Below are positions 17,205 through 26,507 of a DNA stretch of 64,000 nt, piece by piece. Each line of letters begins with the position of its first letter. The stretch's first letter is position 1. A model generated the notes under the pieces. It saw only the letters and a list, made by a program, of their open reading frames with translations, made no database searches and was not told where the DNA came from. A program made the position numbers and the translations under genes. The stretch lies in the NCBI GenBank assembly GCA_030418115.1, contig JAUHQD010000001.1, positions 1 to 64,000 of the forward strand, in the 5' to 3' direction. The DNA comes from Alteromonadaceae bacterium BrNp21-10. GTDB taxonomy: Bacteria > Pseudomonadota > Gammaproteobacteria > Enterobacterales > Alteromonadaceae.

Positions 17205-19583
17205 TTAGAAACGGGCGTTAAGGCTAACCCAAAAGCTACGGGCTTTATCTTTAATGTTGTAATCGTCACTAAAAACAACTTCACTTACTTGGCCTCGGCC
17301 AGATAAGTATTCGTACTCACCATCACCATTGAGATCGACATAATCAGTTGAATAAGAGGTAAAGTCTTCATCTAGTAGATTATTGATGCGTATATTAACG
17401 TCAACATATTCGTTAAGTTTATAACGAGCGCCTAGGTTTAATGCCTCATAGTTCTTATAATATTGGGCTTTATTGAGCACGCTGTCCCATCCGCGATAGC
17501 GGTCAGAGCGTAATTCAGCTTGTAAATACAGACTAAAATCTTCGGTTATTGTCCAGTCCGTTGTTATGTTCGCCATATGCTCCGCGGTGTTAGTTAACGG
17601 TTGTCCTGCCTGGGAGCCACTTTTCTGCTCACTGTCAGTCCAAGTGTAGTTAGCATTCATGCGCCAGTTTTGGGTAATTTGTATTCCTCCCGCTACTTCG
17701 ATACCTTGAATTTCAACTTCATCAATATTAATTTTTTGACTATAGGTGGTATAACCTAGTTGGTCATAGGCGCCTAAGTTAACGCAAGGACGTACATTGT
17801 TAGTGGTTTCACAGCTATAAACGGTATCACCACTGGCAATTTTGTCCTCAAATTGGGTATCGAAATAGGTGATATTGAAATGATGACCATTTTTTGCACC
17901 GCTCCAATAAAGGGCAATTTCACTGTTTACACTGGTTTCAGGTTGTAGCTCAGGGTTACCTGCGAAAGGCGAGGTGCCTTGGCCACCGAATCCCGTAATA
18001 CCGTCATATAAATCAGTAGTTTGTGGTGTTTTAAAGCCGGTGCTGACACCGCCTTTAACGGTCCAGTTTTTGGATAAGGTGTACACCGCGTATAAACGAG
18101 GTGAGACATTACTACCGAACACATCGTGGTTATCGTAGCGCACACCTGCGGTAATGGTTAAAGGATCGGTAATTGTCCAGTTGTCTTCAACAAATAAGGC
18201 ATACATTTTTTGTTCTTGTACGCCATTAATGGCATTGTCTTCCATGCCAAACACACCATCGAGTAACTCACCGTTGATGATTTGCCCACCGATAACAAGA
18301 TTGTGATAACCGGCTAAATCTTTAACAGGAATGTCTAGTCGTGCATCTAAGGTATATTGGCTACTTTCTAAAGGACGTTGCGGGCGTGGTAGAAATGTAG
18401 ATTCTGCAAGTGCTTTACGTTCTTCTTCACTGATACCGCTATATTCACCAGTACCATCATACATTTGTTGTAGTAATAAACGCTCAGTTACCGTTAATGG
18501 CATTGTGCGTCCGTCATTACGGGTGTCGACATAAGCTAATGAAACAAATGAACTACCAAAGCTCCAATCTGCATCATAAGTGAGTGACCACCACTGACGG
18601 TTAAACTCTTGGTCGGCAGCATAACCGGCGCGAGGTTGAACTTGCCCTCGGCTATCACGCCAGAGGGATTCAATATTATCTTTTGTTCCTAATGGATAGA
18701 TAATCTCACCGGTGTCGATATTGTAGGTCGGTGTATTATCGTATTTTTGATTTGAGCTATCGTAATCTAATCGAATGGTCTGATTTGAGCTAGGCGTGAA
18801 AAGCAAAGATAAACCATATTGTTGGTTAGTATTATCTACGGTTTTACCGCCGCTACCGAAGCCTAATGAGCGTGCATGCACTTTACCATTAGGGTCAATG
18901 GCGGGTTCAAATTCAGGGGAAGATGCTAAGCGTTCGTAAACACTGCCGCGCAAACTTAATTCTAATACGCCATCAATTAACGGTCCCATGACTGAGAAGT
19001 CAGTGGTGATATCGTCACCAAATTGATCATCAGTTTGCAAACTACGACCAAAGCTTACTGAGCCCGACCATTTACCTTCTGACTTTTTGGTGATGATGTT
19101 AATAACGCCGCCTAAGGCATCTGCACCATATAAAGTCGAGGCTGGACCACGAATGACTTCTATACGTTCAATGGCATCCATAGGCGGAATATGGCCAAAC
19201 GCATTTCCACCAAAGTTGTTTGGATAAATATCACCGTGGTTATTTTGGCGTTTACCATCAACAAGAATAAGTGAATATTCACTGGTTAAGCCACGCATAC
19301 TAATACTGCCTTGGCCTGTTTTGTCTCGACTGGTGCCCACATCAATACCTTCTTGGTATTTGATCGCATCAAGTAAGGTGGTAAAGGGGCGCGTTCTAAT
19401 ATCGGCTTCGGTAATAATTGAGATACTGGCAGGAGCATCGGTCAGCTTTTGTTCAAACCCTGTTGCACTCACAACAATACGTTCAATCGATGCGTTATCT
19501 GGAGCCTCTTCAGCATTAATGCTGAAACCACATGCGCTAGCGATGCATAGAGCCAGAGCGTGATATTTAATGCGCTTTACCAT
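17205..19583 (-). CDS. TonB-dependent outer-membrane receptor (FepA/CirA-like)
   Basis: 792 aa. Signal peptide about 1-24; plug domain about 45-165 (ERIVVSATGFEQKLTDAPAS, SLILVDGKRQ, IERIEVIRGPASTLYGADAL); 22-strand barrel to the C-terminal Phe (SFWVSLNARF). Plug and barrel motifs are closest to ferric-siderophore and colicin receptors. A TGATAA-TGG-TTATCA Fur-type palindrome lies about 95 bp upstream of the start, which supports iron-repressed ferric-chelate uptake. The specific siderophore cannot be read, and no periplasmic binding protein or siderophore gene is adjacent. Confidence 0.88.
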   Translation of the reverse strand: MVKRIKYHALALCIASACGFSINAEEAPDNASIERIVVSATGFEQKLTDAPASISIITEADIRTRPFTTLLDAIKYQEGIDVGTSRDKTGQGSISMRGLTSEYSLILVDGKRQNNHGDIYPNNFGGNAFGHIPPMDAIERIEVIRGPASTLYGADALGGVINIITKKSEGKWSGSVSFGRSLQTDDQFGDDITTDFSVMGPLIDGVLELSLRGSVYERLASSPEFEPAIDPNGKVHARSLGFGSGGKTVDNTNQQYGLSLLFTPSSNQTIRLDYDSSNQKYDNTPTYNIDTGEIIYPLGTKDNIESLWRDSRGQVQPRAGYAADQEFNRQWWSLTYDADWSFGSSFVSLAYVDTRNDGRTMPLTVTERLLLQQMYDGTGEYSGISEEERKALAESTFLPRPQRPLESSQYTLDARLDIPVKDLAGYHNLVIGGQIINGELLDGVFGMEDNAINGVQEQKMYALFVEDNWTITDPLTITAGVRYDNHDVFGSNVSPRLYAVYTLSKNWTVKGGVSTGFKTPQTTDLYDGITGFGGQGTSPFAGNPELQPETSVNSEIALYWSGAKNGHHFNITYFDTQFEDKIASGDTVYSCETTNNVRPCVNLGAYDQLGYTTYSQKINIDEVEIQGIEVAGGIQITQNWRMNANYTWTDSEQKSGSQAGQPLTNTAEHMANITTDWTITEDFSLYLQAELRSDRYRGWDSVLNKAQYYKNYEALNLGARYKLNEYVDVNIRINNLLDEDFTSYSTDYVDLNGDGEYEYLSGRGQVSEVVFSDDYNIKDKARSFWVSLNARF

Positions 19584-19671
19584 TGATGATCCTTAACCAT
19601 TTATAATGTAGTAGATGTGTTCTTTAATTCAGGCTGAGTAATTTACGGAATAGGGATGTAAATGTCAATCT

Positions 19672-19692
19672 AAATGATAATGGTTATCAATA
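19672..19692 (-). promoter_or_regulatory. Fur box upstream of the TonB receptor
   Basis: The TGATAA (19675-19680) TGG TTATCA (19684-19689) palindrome in an AT-rich region matches the core of the Fur consensus GATAATGATAATCATTATC. It lies in the 5' region of the minus-strand receptor gene. Confidence 0.65.
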
Positions 19693-19794
19693 AGTTATTG
19701 GGAGGAGTTAATTTACTATCAATTTTATGTGTTCAAATTGACTATTTTAAGTAAGTTGTCGCTTTGCTGTATCTAATTGCTTGAGGGAATAACT

Positions 19795-20001
19795 TTATAT
19801 TTTGATGTAGAAAGGGGCAGCCATTAGTAAGGCTCCTACAATCAATAGCAAAATGACATTGGGCATAAAATATGGGAAAACAAATAAGGCTAATCCACTA
19901 AGTAAGGGCACTACTGCTTTTTGTTTTTTGCCGTAGATAAAATAACCGGTACCAATGGCACTAAACAATACGCTCCACATCATCAACGATGAGTTATCCA
20001 T
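19795..20001 (-). CDS. Small two-helix membrane protein
   Basis: 68 aa with two hydrophobic helices (about 5-25 and 31-62) and a basic turn GKKQKAV between them. Short proteins of this shape are common in marine gammaproteobacteria, sometimes loosely labelled amino-acid transport protein; no function is established. It lies downstream of the ABC exporter in the same direction but beyond a strong stem-loop. Confidence 0.6.
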   Translation of the reverse strand: MDNSSLMMWSVLFSAIGTGYFIYGKKQKAVVPLLSGLALFVFPYFMPNVILLLIVGALLMAAPFYIKI

Positions 20002-20055
20002 ATTAATTGAACCCCTCTTTAGTCGTCATTTTATTGAATTACTGGTATGTATTCG

Positions 20056-20103
20056 TCAGGAATTCCAACAGTGAATAATGTTACTTATTGTTGGAATTCC
20101 TGA
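20056..20103. repeat. 15-bp perfect inverted repeat with 18-nt loop
   Basis: Arms 20056-20070 and 20089-20103 are perfectly complementary and include GGAATTCC, with further weak pairing inside the loop. It lies between the ABC exporter stop and the small membrane gene on the minus strand. It may terminate exporter transcription, but the expected T-run is missing. Confidence 0.55.
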
Positions 20104-20141
20104 TTAACTTAAATCAGATTAAGGTATTTAACGGCGGTTGC

Positions 20142-22016
20142 CTATCGATCTCTGCTTTCAAGGGCTTGTTCTGTTTTACCATTACCAAACTGTAACTCGG
20201 CAAGGCGTTGATACAGTGGTGAGCTAGCTACCAATTCATCATGGGTACCTTGGGCAACAATCTGGCCGTCGTCCATGACTACAATACGGTCGGCATTTTT
20301 CACAGTGGCTAAACGATGGGCGATTATCAGAGTGGTACGATTAGACATCAGAATATCTAACGCCTTTTGTACCTGAAATTCACTTTCGGCATCCAATGCG
20401 CTAGTGGCCTCGTCGAGTAGTAACAAAGCTGGATCATTTAAAATCGCCCGTGCGATAACAATGCGCTGCTTTTGTCCGCCACTTAAGCGCACGCCGTTTT
20501 CCCCTAAATAGCTCTCATATTTCGCCGGCAATTTTTGAATAAATTCATCGGCAAACGCAGCTTTGGCTGCGGCGTAAACTTCTTCGTCGCTGGCGTCGGG
20601 GCGTCCATAGCGAATATTATTGATGACGTTATTGCTGAACAACACCGGTTGCTGGGGCACCAACGCTACCTGCTGGCGCGCTTCGCTTAGATCCAGTTGT
20701 CGAATGTCCACATCTTTAAGTTTAATGCTGCCGGTTTGTGGATCGTAAAAGCGCAGTAGCAGTTCAAACAAGGTGGATTTACCGGCGCCACTGGGCCCGA
20801 CTAATGCCACCGTTTCACCGGTTTCGATATCAAGGGTAATATCTTTTAATGCTGCTTTGTCGGGGCGGCTGGGGTAGTTAAAACCCACTTGTTGCAGGGA
20901 TAAATGATGCTGATAACTCTCGGGTAAAGTCAGTGGCGAAGTGGGTGACAGAATATCACTTTTTACAGCCATCAATTCCAATAAGCGTTCGGTGGCACCG
21001 GCGGCTCGTTGTAGTTCACCCATTACTTCAGATACTGTTGCGACGCCCATAGCCACCATGATCGCATAAAATACAAAGGCGGCGAGATCGCCGCCGGTCA
21101 TGGTGCCGTTAATCACATCATTACCGCCAACCCATACCATCACGCCCACTGCTAATCCGGATAAAATCGACACCGCGGCAAACATGCTAGAACGCTGCAT
21201 AATGCGCTTTTTCGCCACCGCAAATGCACCTTCGACTTCATTGCTAAAGGCATTGTTCTCGAAAGATTCACGGTTATAACTTTGTACGGTTTTAATTTGC
21301 TGAACAATTTCGCCGGCATAAGCGCCGACATCGGCAATACGATCTTGGCTGGTGCGGGAAAGGGTACGTACTCGTCTACCAATAACTAATATAGGCACAA
21401 TGACTAGCGGCACCGCAGCTAATACAATTAACGTCAGTTTGATGTTAGTAAACAACAGCATAATTAATGCACCAATCACCATTAAAACGCTGCGCATGGC
21501 CATGGATAAACTGGAGCCGATAATAGATTGTAACAAGGTGGTGTCGGTGGTTAACCGCGACATGATCTCGCCACTGCGGTTTTCTTCAAAATAGCTTGGG
21601 TGTAGTTGCACAATATGCGCGAATACTGCCTTACGAATATCGGCAATCACTCGTTCACCTAACCAAGTCATTAAATAAAAACGGATAAAGGTACCAATAG
21701 AGCCAAGAAAAATCAGCCCCATCAGGATAGCCAATGATTGATTCAATGCCGCTTCTGAGTTGGCAACAAAACCAGAATCAAACACATAACGAATACCCTG
21801 GCCCATGGACAAATTAACAATGGCGGTAAAAATAAGTGCAGCAAAAGCGGCGATCATGGTTTTTTTATAGTTCAGTACAAAGGGTAATAATTGGCTGAAT
21901 AATTTCCAAGATGATGCTGACTTGTTGGACGCATCTGCACTTTCTATAGGGACAGTGCTAGCTGGTGTAGCGATGTTTGGATGGGTTGGATCGGTATTAT
22001 TGCTCATGGCGTCCAT
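20142..22016 (-). CDS. ABC exporter half-transporter (MsbA/BmrA type)
   Basis: 624 aa. It fuses a six-helix transmembrane domain (about 40-340) to an ATPase (about 365-610). Walker A GPSGAGKST is near 403-411, the signature LSGGQKQR near 512-519 and Walker B LLLLDEATSALD near 533-544, followed by the H-loop IIAHRLATV. It probably works as a homodimer exporting lipid or hydrophobic compounds; the substrate is unknown. There are two possible starts (ATG 22016 or 22007). It is not next to lpxK, so it is less likely to be MsbA itself. Confidence 0.88.
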   Translation of the reverse strand: MDAMSNNTDPTHPNIATPASTVPIESADASNKSASSWKLFSQLLPFVLNYKKTMIAAFAALIFTAIVNLSMGQGIRYVFDSGFVANSEAALNQSLAILMGLIFLGSIGTFIRFYLMTWLGERVIADIRKAVFAHIVQLHPSYFEENRSGEIMSRLTTDTTLLQSIIGSSLSMAMRSVLMVIGALIMLLFTNIKLTLIVLAAVPLVIVPILVIGRRVRTLSRTSQDRIADVGAYAGEIVQQIKTVQSYNRESFENNAFSNEVEGAFAVAKKRIMQRSSMFAAVSILSGLAVGVMVWVGGNDVINGTMTGGDLAAFVFYAIMVAMGVATVSEVMGELQRAAGATERLLELMAVKSDILSPTSPLTLPESYQHHLSLQQVGFNYPSRPDKAALKDITLDIETGETVALVGPSGAGKSTLFELLLRFYDPQTGSIKLKDVDIRQLDLSEARQQVALVPQQPVLFSNNVINNIRYGRPDASDEEVYAAAKAAFADEFIQKLPAKYESYLGENGVRLSGGQKQRIVIARAILNDPALLLLDEATSALDAESEFQVQKALDILMSNRTTLIIAHRLATVKNADRIVVMDDGQIVAQGTHDELVASSPLYQRLAELQFGNGKTEQALESRDR

Positions 22017-22156
22017 GTCTTTTAAAAAGGATTAGAGTCTATATTGCGTCGTACTGGCGGATTTAAATAGCTAACCTATAAGGGATTTGTAACAGAATGG
22101 TAATGGCAGCAATTTTTCAAGATCAGCGATCCAAATGGCCATGTGTTCAATTTTTG

Positions 22157-22561
22157 TTATTGCTTCTTCTGACTGGGAGCCTGCCGTATGTAAGCTTTAC
22201 TTTCGCCGGTATATTCAACAATTAAATCCGTGATGTACACTTCTTGGACCTTGTTCGCCTTAATCACATCGTGCTCAATGATGTATTTCAAAATACGCTC
22301 TTTGGTCACATCGATAGAGTTTTCACCGGTAAGGTCTCGTAAACGTAACGATTTTAATGCCTTCGCTAAGCCTTCTCTGGCTGCAATACTGTCGATGGCA
22401 TCTACAAATTGGGCGTCAAATAATAAATGAATAGAGGCCACTACCCGATAGTCACTGGTGCCCAATGGATTGACCGAGATGTTAGTAAAACTTTGTAGTG
22501 TTGAAGCCATACTAGGTATTGAAAACAACAGGGTAGTGACGAGCAGTAGTAATTTTTTCAT
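22157..22561 (-). CDS. Secreted FliL-like protein
   Basis: 134 aa from ATG 22561 (the TTG six bases upstream is less likely). A cleavable-looking signal peptide (about 1-20, SMA) leads into a domain resembling the periplasmic part of FliL: DYRVVASIHLLFDAQFVDAI, LRLRDLTGENSIDVTKERIL, VQEVYITDLIVEY. True FliL keeps an uncleaved membrane anchor and sits in flagellar operons; neither is seen here. Stand-alone FliL-like proteins are widespread in Alteromonadales with unknown roles. Confidence 0.55.
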   Translation of the reverse strand: MKKLLLLVTTLLFSIPSMASTLQSFTNISVNPLGTSDYRVVASIHLLFDAQFVDAIDSIAAREGLAKALKSLRLRDLTGENSIDVTKERILKYIIEHDVIKANKVQEVYITDLIVEYTGESKAYIRQAPSQKKQ

Positions 22562-22828
22562 GAGCAATCCATTGTGGTGAATTTTTTTAGGGGAGCAGTA
22601 ACAACATCATTTTTACGTTAATGTGGCTCTTGGGTCAAACGACAGCTCATATTGAGTGCCTTGTCAGTGTAACCATAAAAATCAGCTAAGGATGATAAGC
22701 AGTAAAAGCCTATCTACCGATCATTATTAGTTATGTCGAAGACGAGATTGCCCCCGACATAGACCCTGGAAAGCATGTTACTGAACACGAACAATGGCTT
22801 GTTGGTGTTTATAAGTTGCGACTTGTTA

Positions 22829-23980
22829 CTACATTGCTGCGCGAATGACTATTTCAGCATCTTTAGGTGTCATATCGGCATTTTCACCCAGTTGCATAAT
22901 GCCATTTTCCATTAATTTACGTGGGACCAAGCGGATGACACTGTCATCGATATTGTGTTCAGTTAATTTGGTTTTCATGCCCATCTGTCTAAAAAAGGCT
23001 TCGGTGCTATCAATGGCCTTATCAATGGCGGCTTCTTCGTCGCTGATATCTAAATGCCAAACCCGTTCGGCAAATTGTAATAATTTTCCGCGTTTTACTT
23101 TACGTTGATGGCGCAGCATTTGCGGTAACACAATGGCAAGTGTTACTGCATGGTCAAGATTATATAGTGCCGTCAATTCGTGGCCGATAATATGGGTTGA
23201 CCAATCTTGCGGTACCCCTACACCCACTATGCCACTAAGGGCTTGGGTGGCGTTCCACATTAGATTGGCACGGACTTCATAATTGTTGGGTTCAAATACC
23301 TTAGGGCCAATTTCAATGAGGTTTTGTAAAATGCCTTCGGCGAAACGGTCTTGCACAGTGGCATTGACCGGATAAGTCAGATATTGCTCGATAACGTGCA
23401 CAAAAGCATCGACTACGCCGTTAGCTAATTGGCGTTCGGGTAATGAATAGGTTACTTGTGGATCGAGTATGGCAAACTGGGGGCGTACATGGTCCGATAA
23501 AAAGGCTAACTTTTTTCCTAGTTCTTGGCGATTTACCACCGAAGCGGTGTTGGTCTCAGTGCCGGTGGCCGGTAAGGTTAAGACACAACCTAATGGAATG
23601 GCGGACTTAACTTCAGCACCTTTGGCGAGAATATCCCAAGGCTCGCCCTCAAAATTAGCCGCCGCAGCAACAAACTTAGTGCCATCGACAACCGAACCAC
23701 CACCGACAGCCAATAAAAAATCGATTTGCTGTTCTTTTACCATGGCTACTGCTTGCATTAGCGTATCGAACTCTGGATTGGCCTCAATGCCAGAAAACTC
23801 AAACCACTGATGATCGCCAAGTTGCGCTACCACTTGCTCATAAACACCATTTTTTTTGATGCTACCACCGCCATAAAGTAGTAGCACTTTGGCATCGGCT
23901 GGTAATAAATTTTTCAGTTCGGCAATACTGTCTTTGCCAAAAGCAACTTTAGTGGGATTGTGAAAAATGAAATTTTGCAT
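22829..23980 (-). CDS. Iron-containing alcohol dehydrogenase (YqhD/BDH type)
   Basis: 383 aa. The N-terminal NAD(P)-binding half has LLYGGGSIKKNGVYEQV and LAVGGGSVVDGTKFVAAA; the C-terminal half has the metal-binding helices VVDAFVHVIEQYL and HIIGHELTALYNLDHAVTLAIV, giving the Asp and three His ligands. The GGGSIKxxGVY motif is typical of YqhD/butanol dehydrogenase enzymes, which reduce aldehydes, mostly with NADPH. It may detoxify short-chain aldehydes. It lies downstream of the reactive-sulfur operon but with a gap of about 100 bp. Confidence 0.88.
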   Translation of the reverse strand: MQNFIFHNPTKVAFGKDSIAELKNLLPADAKVLLLYGGGSIKKNGVYEQVVAQLGDHQWFEFSGIEANPEFDTLMQAVAMVKEQQIDFLLAVGGGSVVDGTKFVAAAANFEGEPWDILAKGAEVKSAIPLGCVLTLPATGTETNTASVVNRQELGKKLAFLSDHVRPQFAILDPQVTYSLPERQLANGVVDAFVHVIEQYLTYPVNATVQDRFAEGILQNLIEIGPKVFEPNNYEVRANLMWNATQALSGIVGVGVPQDWSTHIIGHELTALYNLDHAVTLAIVLPQMLRHQRKVKRGKLLQFAERVWHLDISDEEAAIDKAIDSTEAFFRQMGMKTKLTEHNIDDSVIRLVPRKLMENGIMQLGENADMTPKDAEIVIRAAM

Positions 23981-24082
23981 GGGGATACCTAAATATTTAA
24001 ATTACTGCTTATGGTAATCCAAAGGCAGTGATTTTTCTTGGTGTATATTCGGCAATCTTAGTACGTTTAGTACATGAGTGAA

Positions 24083-24385
24083 TTAAAGGTCAGGACAGAA
24101 TTTTTGTTTTAGTAGCTGAATAACATCCATAGTGTCGGGGTCTTTAATGGAGTAAAACAAGGTTTGCGCTTCTTTGCGAAAATCAATCAAACCTTGTTTG
24201 CGTAACACCGCTAAATGCTGAGAAAAAGACGACGGACTTAGATTAGATGGCGCCATCAATTCACCCACATTCATTTCACCATTAGCTAAGCTGCACAGTA
24301 TGTGTAAACGATGAGGGTTGGCTAAACTCTTTAAAAAATCTGCCGCTCTTTTAGCATCTTGTTGTGGTAATTGCATGGCATCCAT
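24083..24385 (-). CDS. ArsR-family repressor, BigR/SqrR-like sulfur sensor
   Basis: 100 aa winged-helix protein. HTH VGELMAPSNLSPSSFSQHLAVLRKQGLI. Two cysteines, C31 (ILCSLANGE) and C97 (KQKFC), sit where BigR/SqrR/YgaV repressors have the pair that forms a disulfide or polysulfide bridge when reactive sulfur rises. The metal-binding ELCVCDL motif of arsenic/cadmium sensors is absent. It is the last gene of an operon encoding sulfur-handling proteins, which fits a persulfide-sensing role. Confidence 0.82.
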   Translation of the reverse strand: MDAMQLPQQDAKRAADFLKSLANPHRLHILCSLANGEMNVGELMAPSNLSPSSFSQHLAVLRKQGLIDFRKEAQTLFYSIKDPDTMDVIQLLKQKFCPDL

Positions 24386-24424
24386 GGGCGTTCTCTTATA
24401 CTACTCGACGTCGTTGGCCATGGG

Positions 24425-24829
24425 TTATAACCAACGTTTTGCGATAAACATACCACCGAACATGGCTGCGATAAATATTAAAAGGGGTTGTGAGGCATAA
24501 GCCAATGAGGCAATGGCAGGGCCTGGGCAATAGCCAACTAATCCCCAGCCAGTGCCAAATAGTGCAGCGCCGATAATTAATTTTCGATCAATTATTTGGC
24601 TGGTAGGAAGATTGAATAACTCGGCTAATAGCGGTTTTTTCATGGATTTACTCAGCATCACTCCAATCGCAGACACGGCTAGCGCACCTAGCATTACTAA
24701 AGCCAAACTCGGGTCCCAATTGCCGCTGATATCTAGAAAACTCAATACTTTTTCTGGCGACGTCATTTGTGCCACAGTTAATCCCAAACCAAACAATAAA
24801 CCGGCAATAAAAATTGTAATATTCTTCAT
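24425..24829 (-). CDS. YedE/YeeE family transporter, C-terminal-half type
   Basis: 134 aa with about four hydrophobic helices. MKNITIFIAGLLFGLGLTVA and GLVGYCPGPAIASLA are signatures of the second half of the YedE/YeeE (DUF6691) sulfur transporter pair. The ATG at 24829 is the real start: the open frame runs further 5' but there overlaps the upstream partner in another frame. It pairs with the gene at 24832, 2 bp away. The family imports thiosulfate or related sulfur compounds. Confidence 0.88.
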   Translation of the reverse strand: MKNITIFIAGLLFGLGLTVAQMTSPEKVLSFLDISGNWDPSLALVMLGALAVSAIGVMLSKSMKKPLLAELFNLPTSQIIDRKLIIGAALFGTGWGLVGYCPGPAIASLAYASQPLLIFIAAMFGGMFIAKRWL

Positions 24830-24831
24830 GT

Positions 24832-25242
24832 TCACGCCCTTGTTAACCATACAGTGATAATGCCGCAGGCCATAAAAATAACGGTTGCCACAATGGATCG
24901 AATCGATAAGCGACTCATTCCGCAAACTCCATGACCGCTGGTACAGCCGCTGCCGACCACAGTTCCTACACCGACTAACAACCCAGCTAGTATTAATATT
25001 GGTGTTGATGCCATCGGCACTGCAGGTTGTGGTGCGCCTAAATACACCGCCAAAAAGCAACCAAGAACAAGGCCGACAACAAAAAGCACCCGCCATACTC
25101 TATCTGAATTTTTTGCAGACCAAATACCGCTAACAATGCCAGATATACCAGCAATACGGCCGACAAACAGTAATAATACTAATGCTGAAAGGCCGATAAT
25201 AGCGCCGCCTAATAGCGCAGAAGTCGGTGTAAAATTTTCCAT
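24832..25242 (-). CDS. YedE/YeeE family transporter, N-terminal-half type
   Basis: 136 aa, four helices. The motif GSGCTSGHGVCGMSRLS (about residues 96-112) is the family hallmark; its cysteine is implicated in sulfur handling during thiosulfate uptake by YeeE. It lies 2 bp from both its downstream partner and the upstream rhodanese, so it is co-translated in the sulfur operon. Confidence 0.9.
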   Translation of the reverse strand: MENFTPTSALLGGAIIGLSALVLLLFVGRIAGISGIVSGIWSAKNSDRVWRVLFVVGLVLGCFLAVYLGAPQPAVPMASTPILILAGLLVGVGTVVGSGCTSGHGVCGMSRLSIRSIVATVIFMACGIITVWLTRA

Positions 25243-25244
25243 AT

Positions 25245-25643
25245 TTAAGACCCTTTATTGGCTACTGGGTAGCCTTGTTGTTGCCATGCATCCATGCCGC
25301 CAGCGACCGATTGCACATTGCTTAGTCCCATTTTTAGCAAGGACTCAGCAGCCAGTGCTGATCGTGCACCGCTGCGGCAATATATATACAGCTGATATTC
25401 TGCTAGTGCAGCAAGCGGATCGGCAGCTTGTTTAACACAGTCAATGCTTGCTAACGAACCTTCGAGTATTCCCCGTGGTAAGCAAATCGCATTAGGAATA
25501 ATTCCTGTCGCCATTTCATTAGGCTCACGAATGTCGATAGTAAGTATATTGCTGTTGTTTAATTGCTGATACAGCTCATCAACGCTAATTTCACGAATAT
25601 GAGACTTGGCGTCCTGCACCACTTGTTGATAGTTTTTGAGCAT
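25245..25643 (-). CDS. Rhodanese-like sulfurtransferase
   Basis: 132 aa, a single rhodanese domain. The active-site loop is CRSGARS (Cys near residue 89), with the preceding DIREPNEMATGIIPNAICLP block and the C-terminal GGMDAWQQQGYPV. It transfers sulfane sulfur between acceptors such as glutathione or sulfite. It lies 1 bp after the tauE stop and 2 bp before the YedE gene, so it is a core member of the reactive-sulfur operon. Confidence 0.9.
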   Translation of the reverse strand: MLKNYQQVVQDAKSHIREISVDELYQQLNNSNILTIDIREPNEMATGIIPNAICLPRGILEGSLASIDCVKQAADPLAALAEYQLYIYCRSGARSALAAESLLKMGLSNVQSVAGGMDAWQQQGYPVANKGS

Positions 25644-25644
25644 C

Positions 25645-26412
25645 TTAGGCCTCCAGTAATGGTGGTAGAGTTTGATACAAAATAAATAGGGCGATTATCA
25701 TTAAGAATATGGCGAAGCCTTTTTGTAACTTGGCTTTGGGCAAACGTTTGGCCAACTTCTGACCGGCCAAGCTGCCACCAACACCAAAGGTGGCTAATAG
25801 CGCTAACACGGTCCAATCCAACTGCAAGGATTGCTGTGCTAATACATGGTGGTATTGGATAAAACCTACCGTCGAGTTAATGAAGATAATCACTAAACTG
25901 GTGGCTGCGGCACGGCTAAAATCTAAACGTCCTAATAGCACTAACGCCGGTACCAATAAAAATCCACCACCAACGCCAACAAAGCCAGTCAGCACACCAA
26001 TAACACTGCCTTGTATTATAAGTAATGCGTTATGGGGGGGGCTCTGCGGTTCTGCGGACACAGGTTTGCTACGCCACATAAAACTCACGGCTAACAACAT
26101 TAACCCTGAAAAACACAGTAACTGTACACTGCCGCTGACTAAAGTGGCCGACACTGCGCCTGCAAAGGTACCCGCTATACCGGGTAGACCTAACCAAGTG
26201 ACGTGTCGCCAGCTAATATTGCCTTGGCGCAGATTTAACAAGCTGGTAATAAGACTGATGGTGCCAACCACCAACAAAGAACCGGCAATGGCCAATTTTG
26301 GATCTTGGCCAGCTAAATAAACTAATACCGGTACGGTTAATATGGAACCACCACTACCAAAAATGCCTAAACTGAGACCAATCAAAATGGCGCCGATTAA
26401 TTCTGCGATCAT
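25645..26412 (-). CDS. TauE/SafE (TSUP) family sulfite/sulfonate exporter
   Basis: 255 aa, about eight transmembrane helices. Family motifs include GIFGSGGSILTVPVLVYLAG and the internal repeat FVGVGGGFLLVPALVLLG. TSUP proteins export sulfite, sulfoacetate or related anions. It is the first gene of the minus-strand sulfur operon and probably removes sulfite made by the divergent persulfide dioxygenase-like enzyme with rhodanese. Confidence 0.9.
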   Translation of the reverse strand: MIAELIGAILIGLSLGIFGSGGSILTVPVLVYLAGQDPKLAIAGSLLVVGTISLITSLLNLRQGNISWRHVTWLGLPGIAGTFAGAVSATLVSGSVQLLCFSGLMLLAVSFMWRSKPVSAEPQSPPHNALLIIQGSVIGVLTGFVGVGGGFLLVPALVLLGRLDFSRAAATSLVIIFINSTVGFIQYHHVLAQQSLQLDWTVLALLATFGVGGSLAGQKLAKRLPKAKLQKGFAIFLMIIALFILYQTLPPLLEA

Positions 26413-26507
26413 TAAAATCCCTAAAGTGAATAACTTATATCATTTGGTTGTATGGTAATTCGTATTTTGCTAAAGTACAAGCATGAATTAAATTTGGAGT
26501 CATTTAT
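26413..26507. promoter_or_regulatory. Divergent promoter region of the reactive-sulfur module
   Basis: This 95-bp AT-rich gap separates the tauE-led operon (minus strand) from the persulfide dioxygenase-like gene (plus strand). It is the expected site for the BigR-like repressor. No unambiguous operator was identified, only imperfect AT-rich symmetry around 26430-26470. Confidence 0.4.

Noticed and set aside
20142-22016. Calling the ABC exporter MsbA
   Set aside because: No lpxK neighbour and the sequence is equally like BmrA-type exporters, so only the general class is supported.
22728-22765. TATGTCG/CGACATA inverted repeat as a terminator or sRNA
   Set aside because: Stem is short with a 16-nt loop and there is no nearby T-run or promoter.
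24830-25096. N-terminal extension of the downstream YedE/YeeE half
   Set aside because: It would overlap the upstream partner in another frame; the conserved start MKNITIFIAG at 24829 gives the normal protein.
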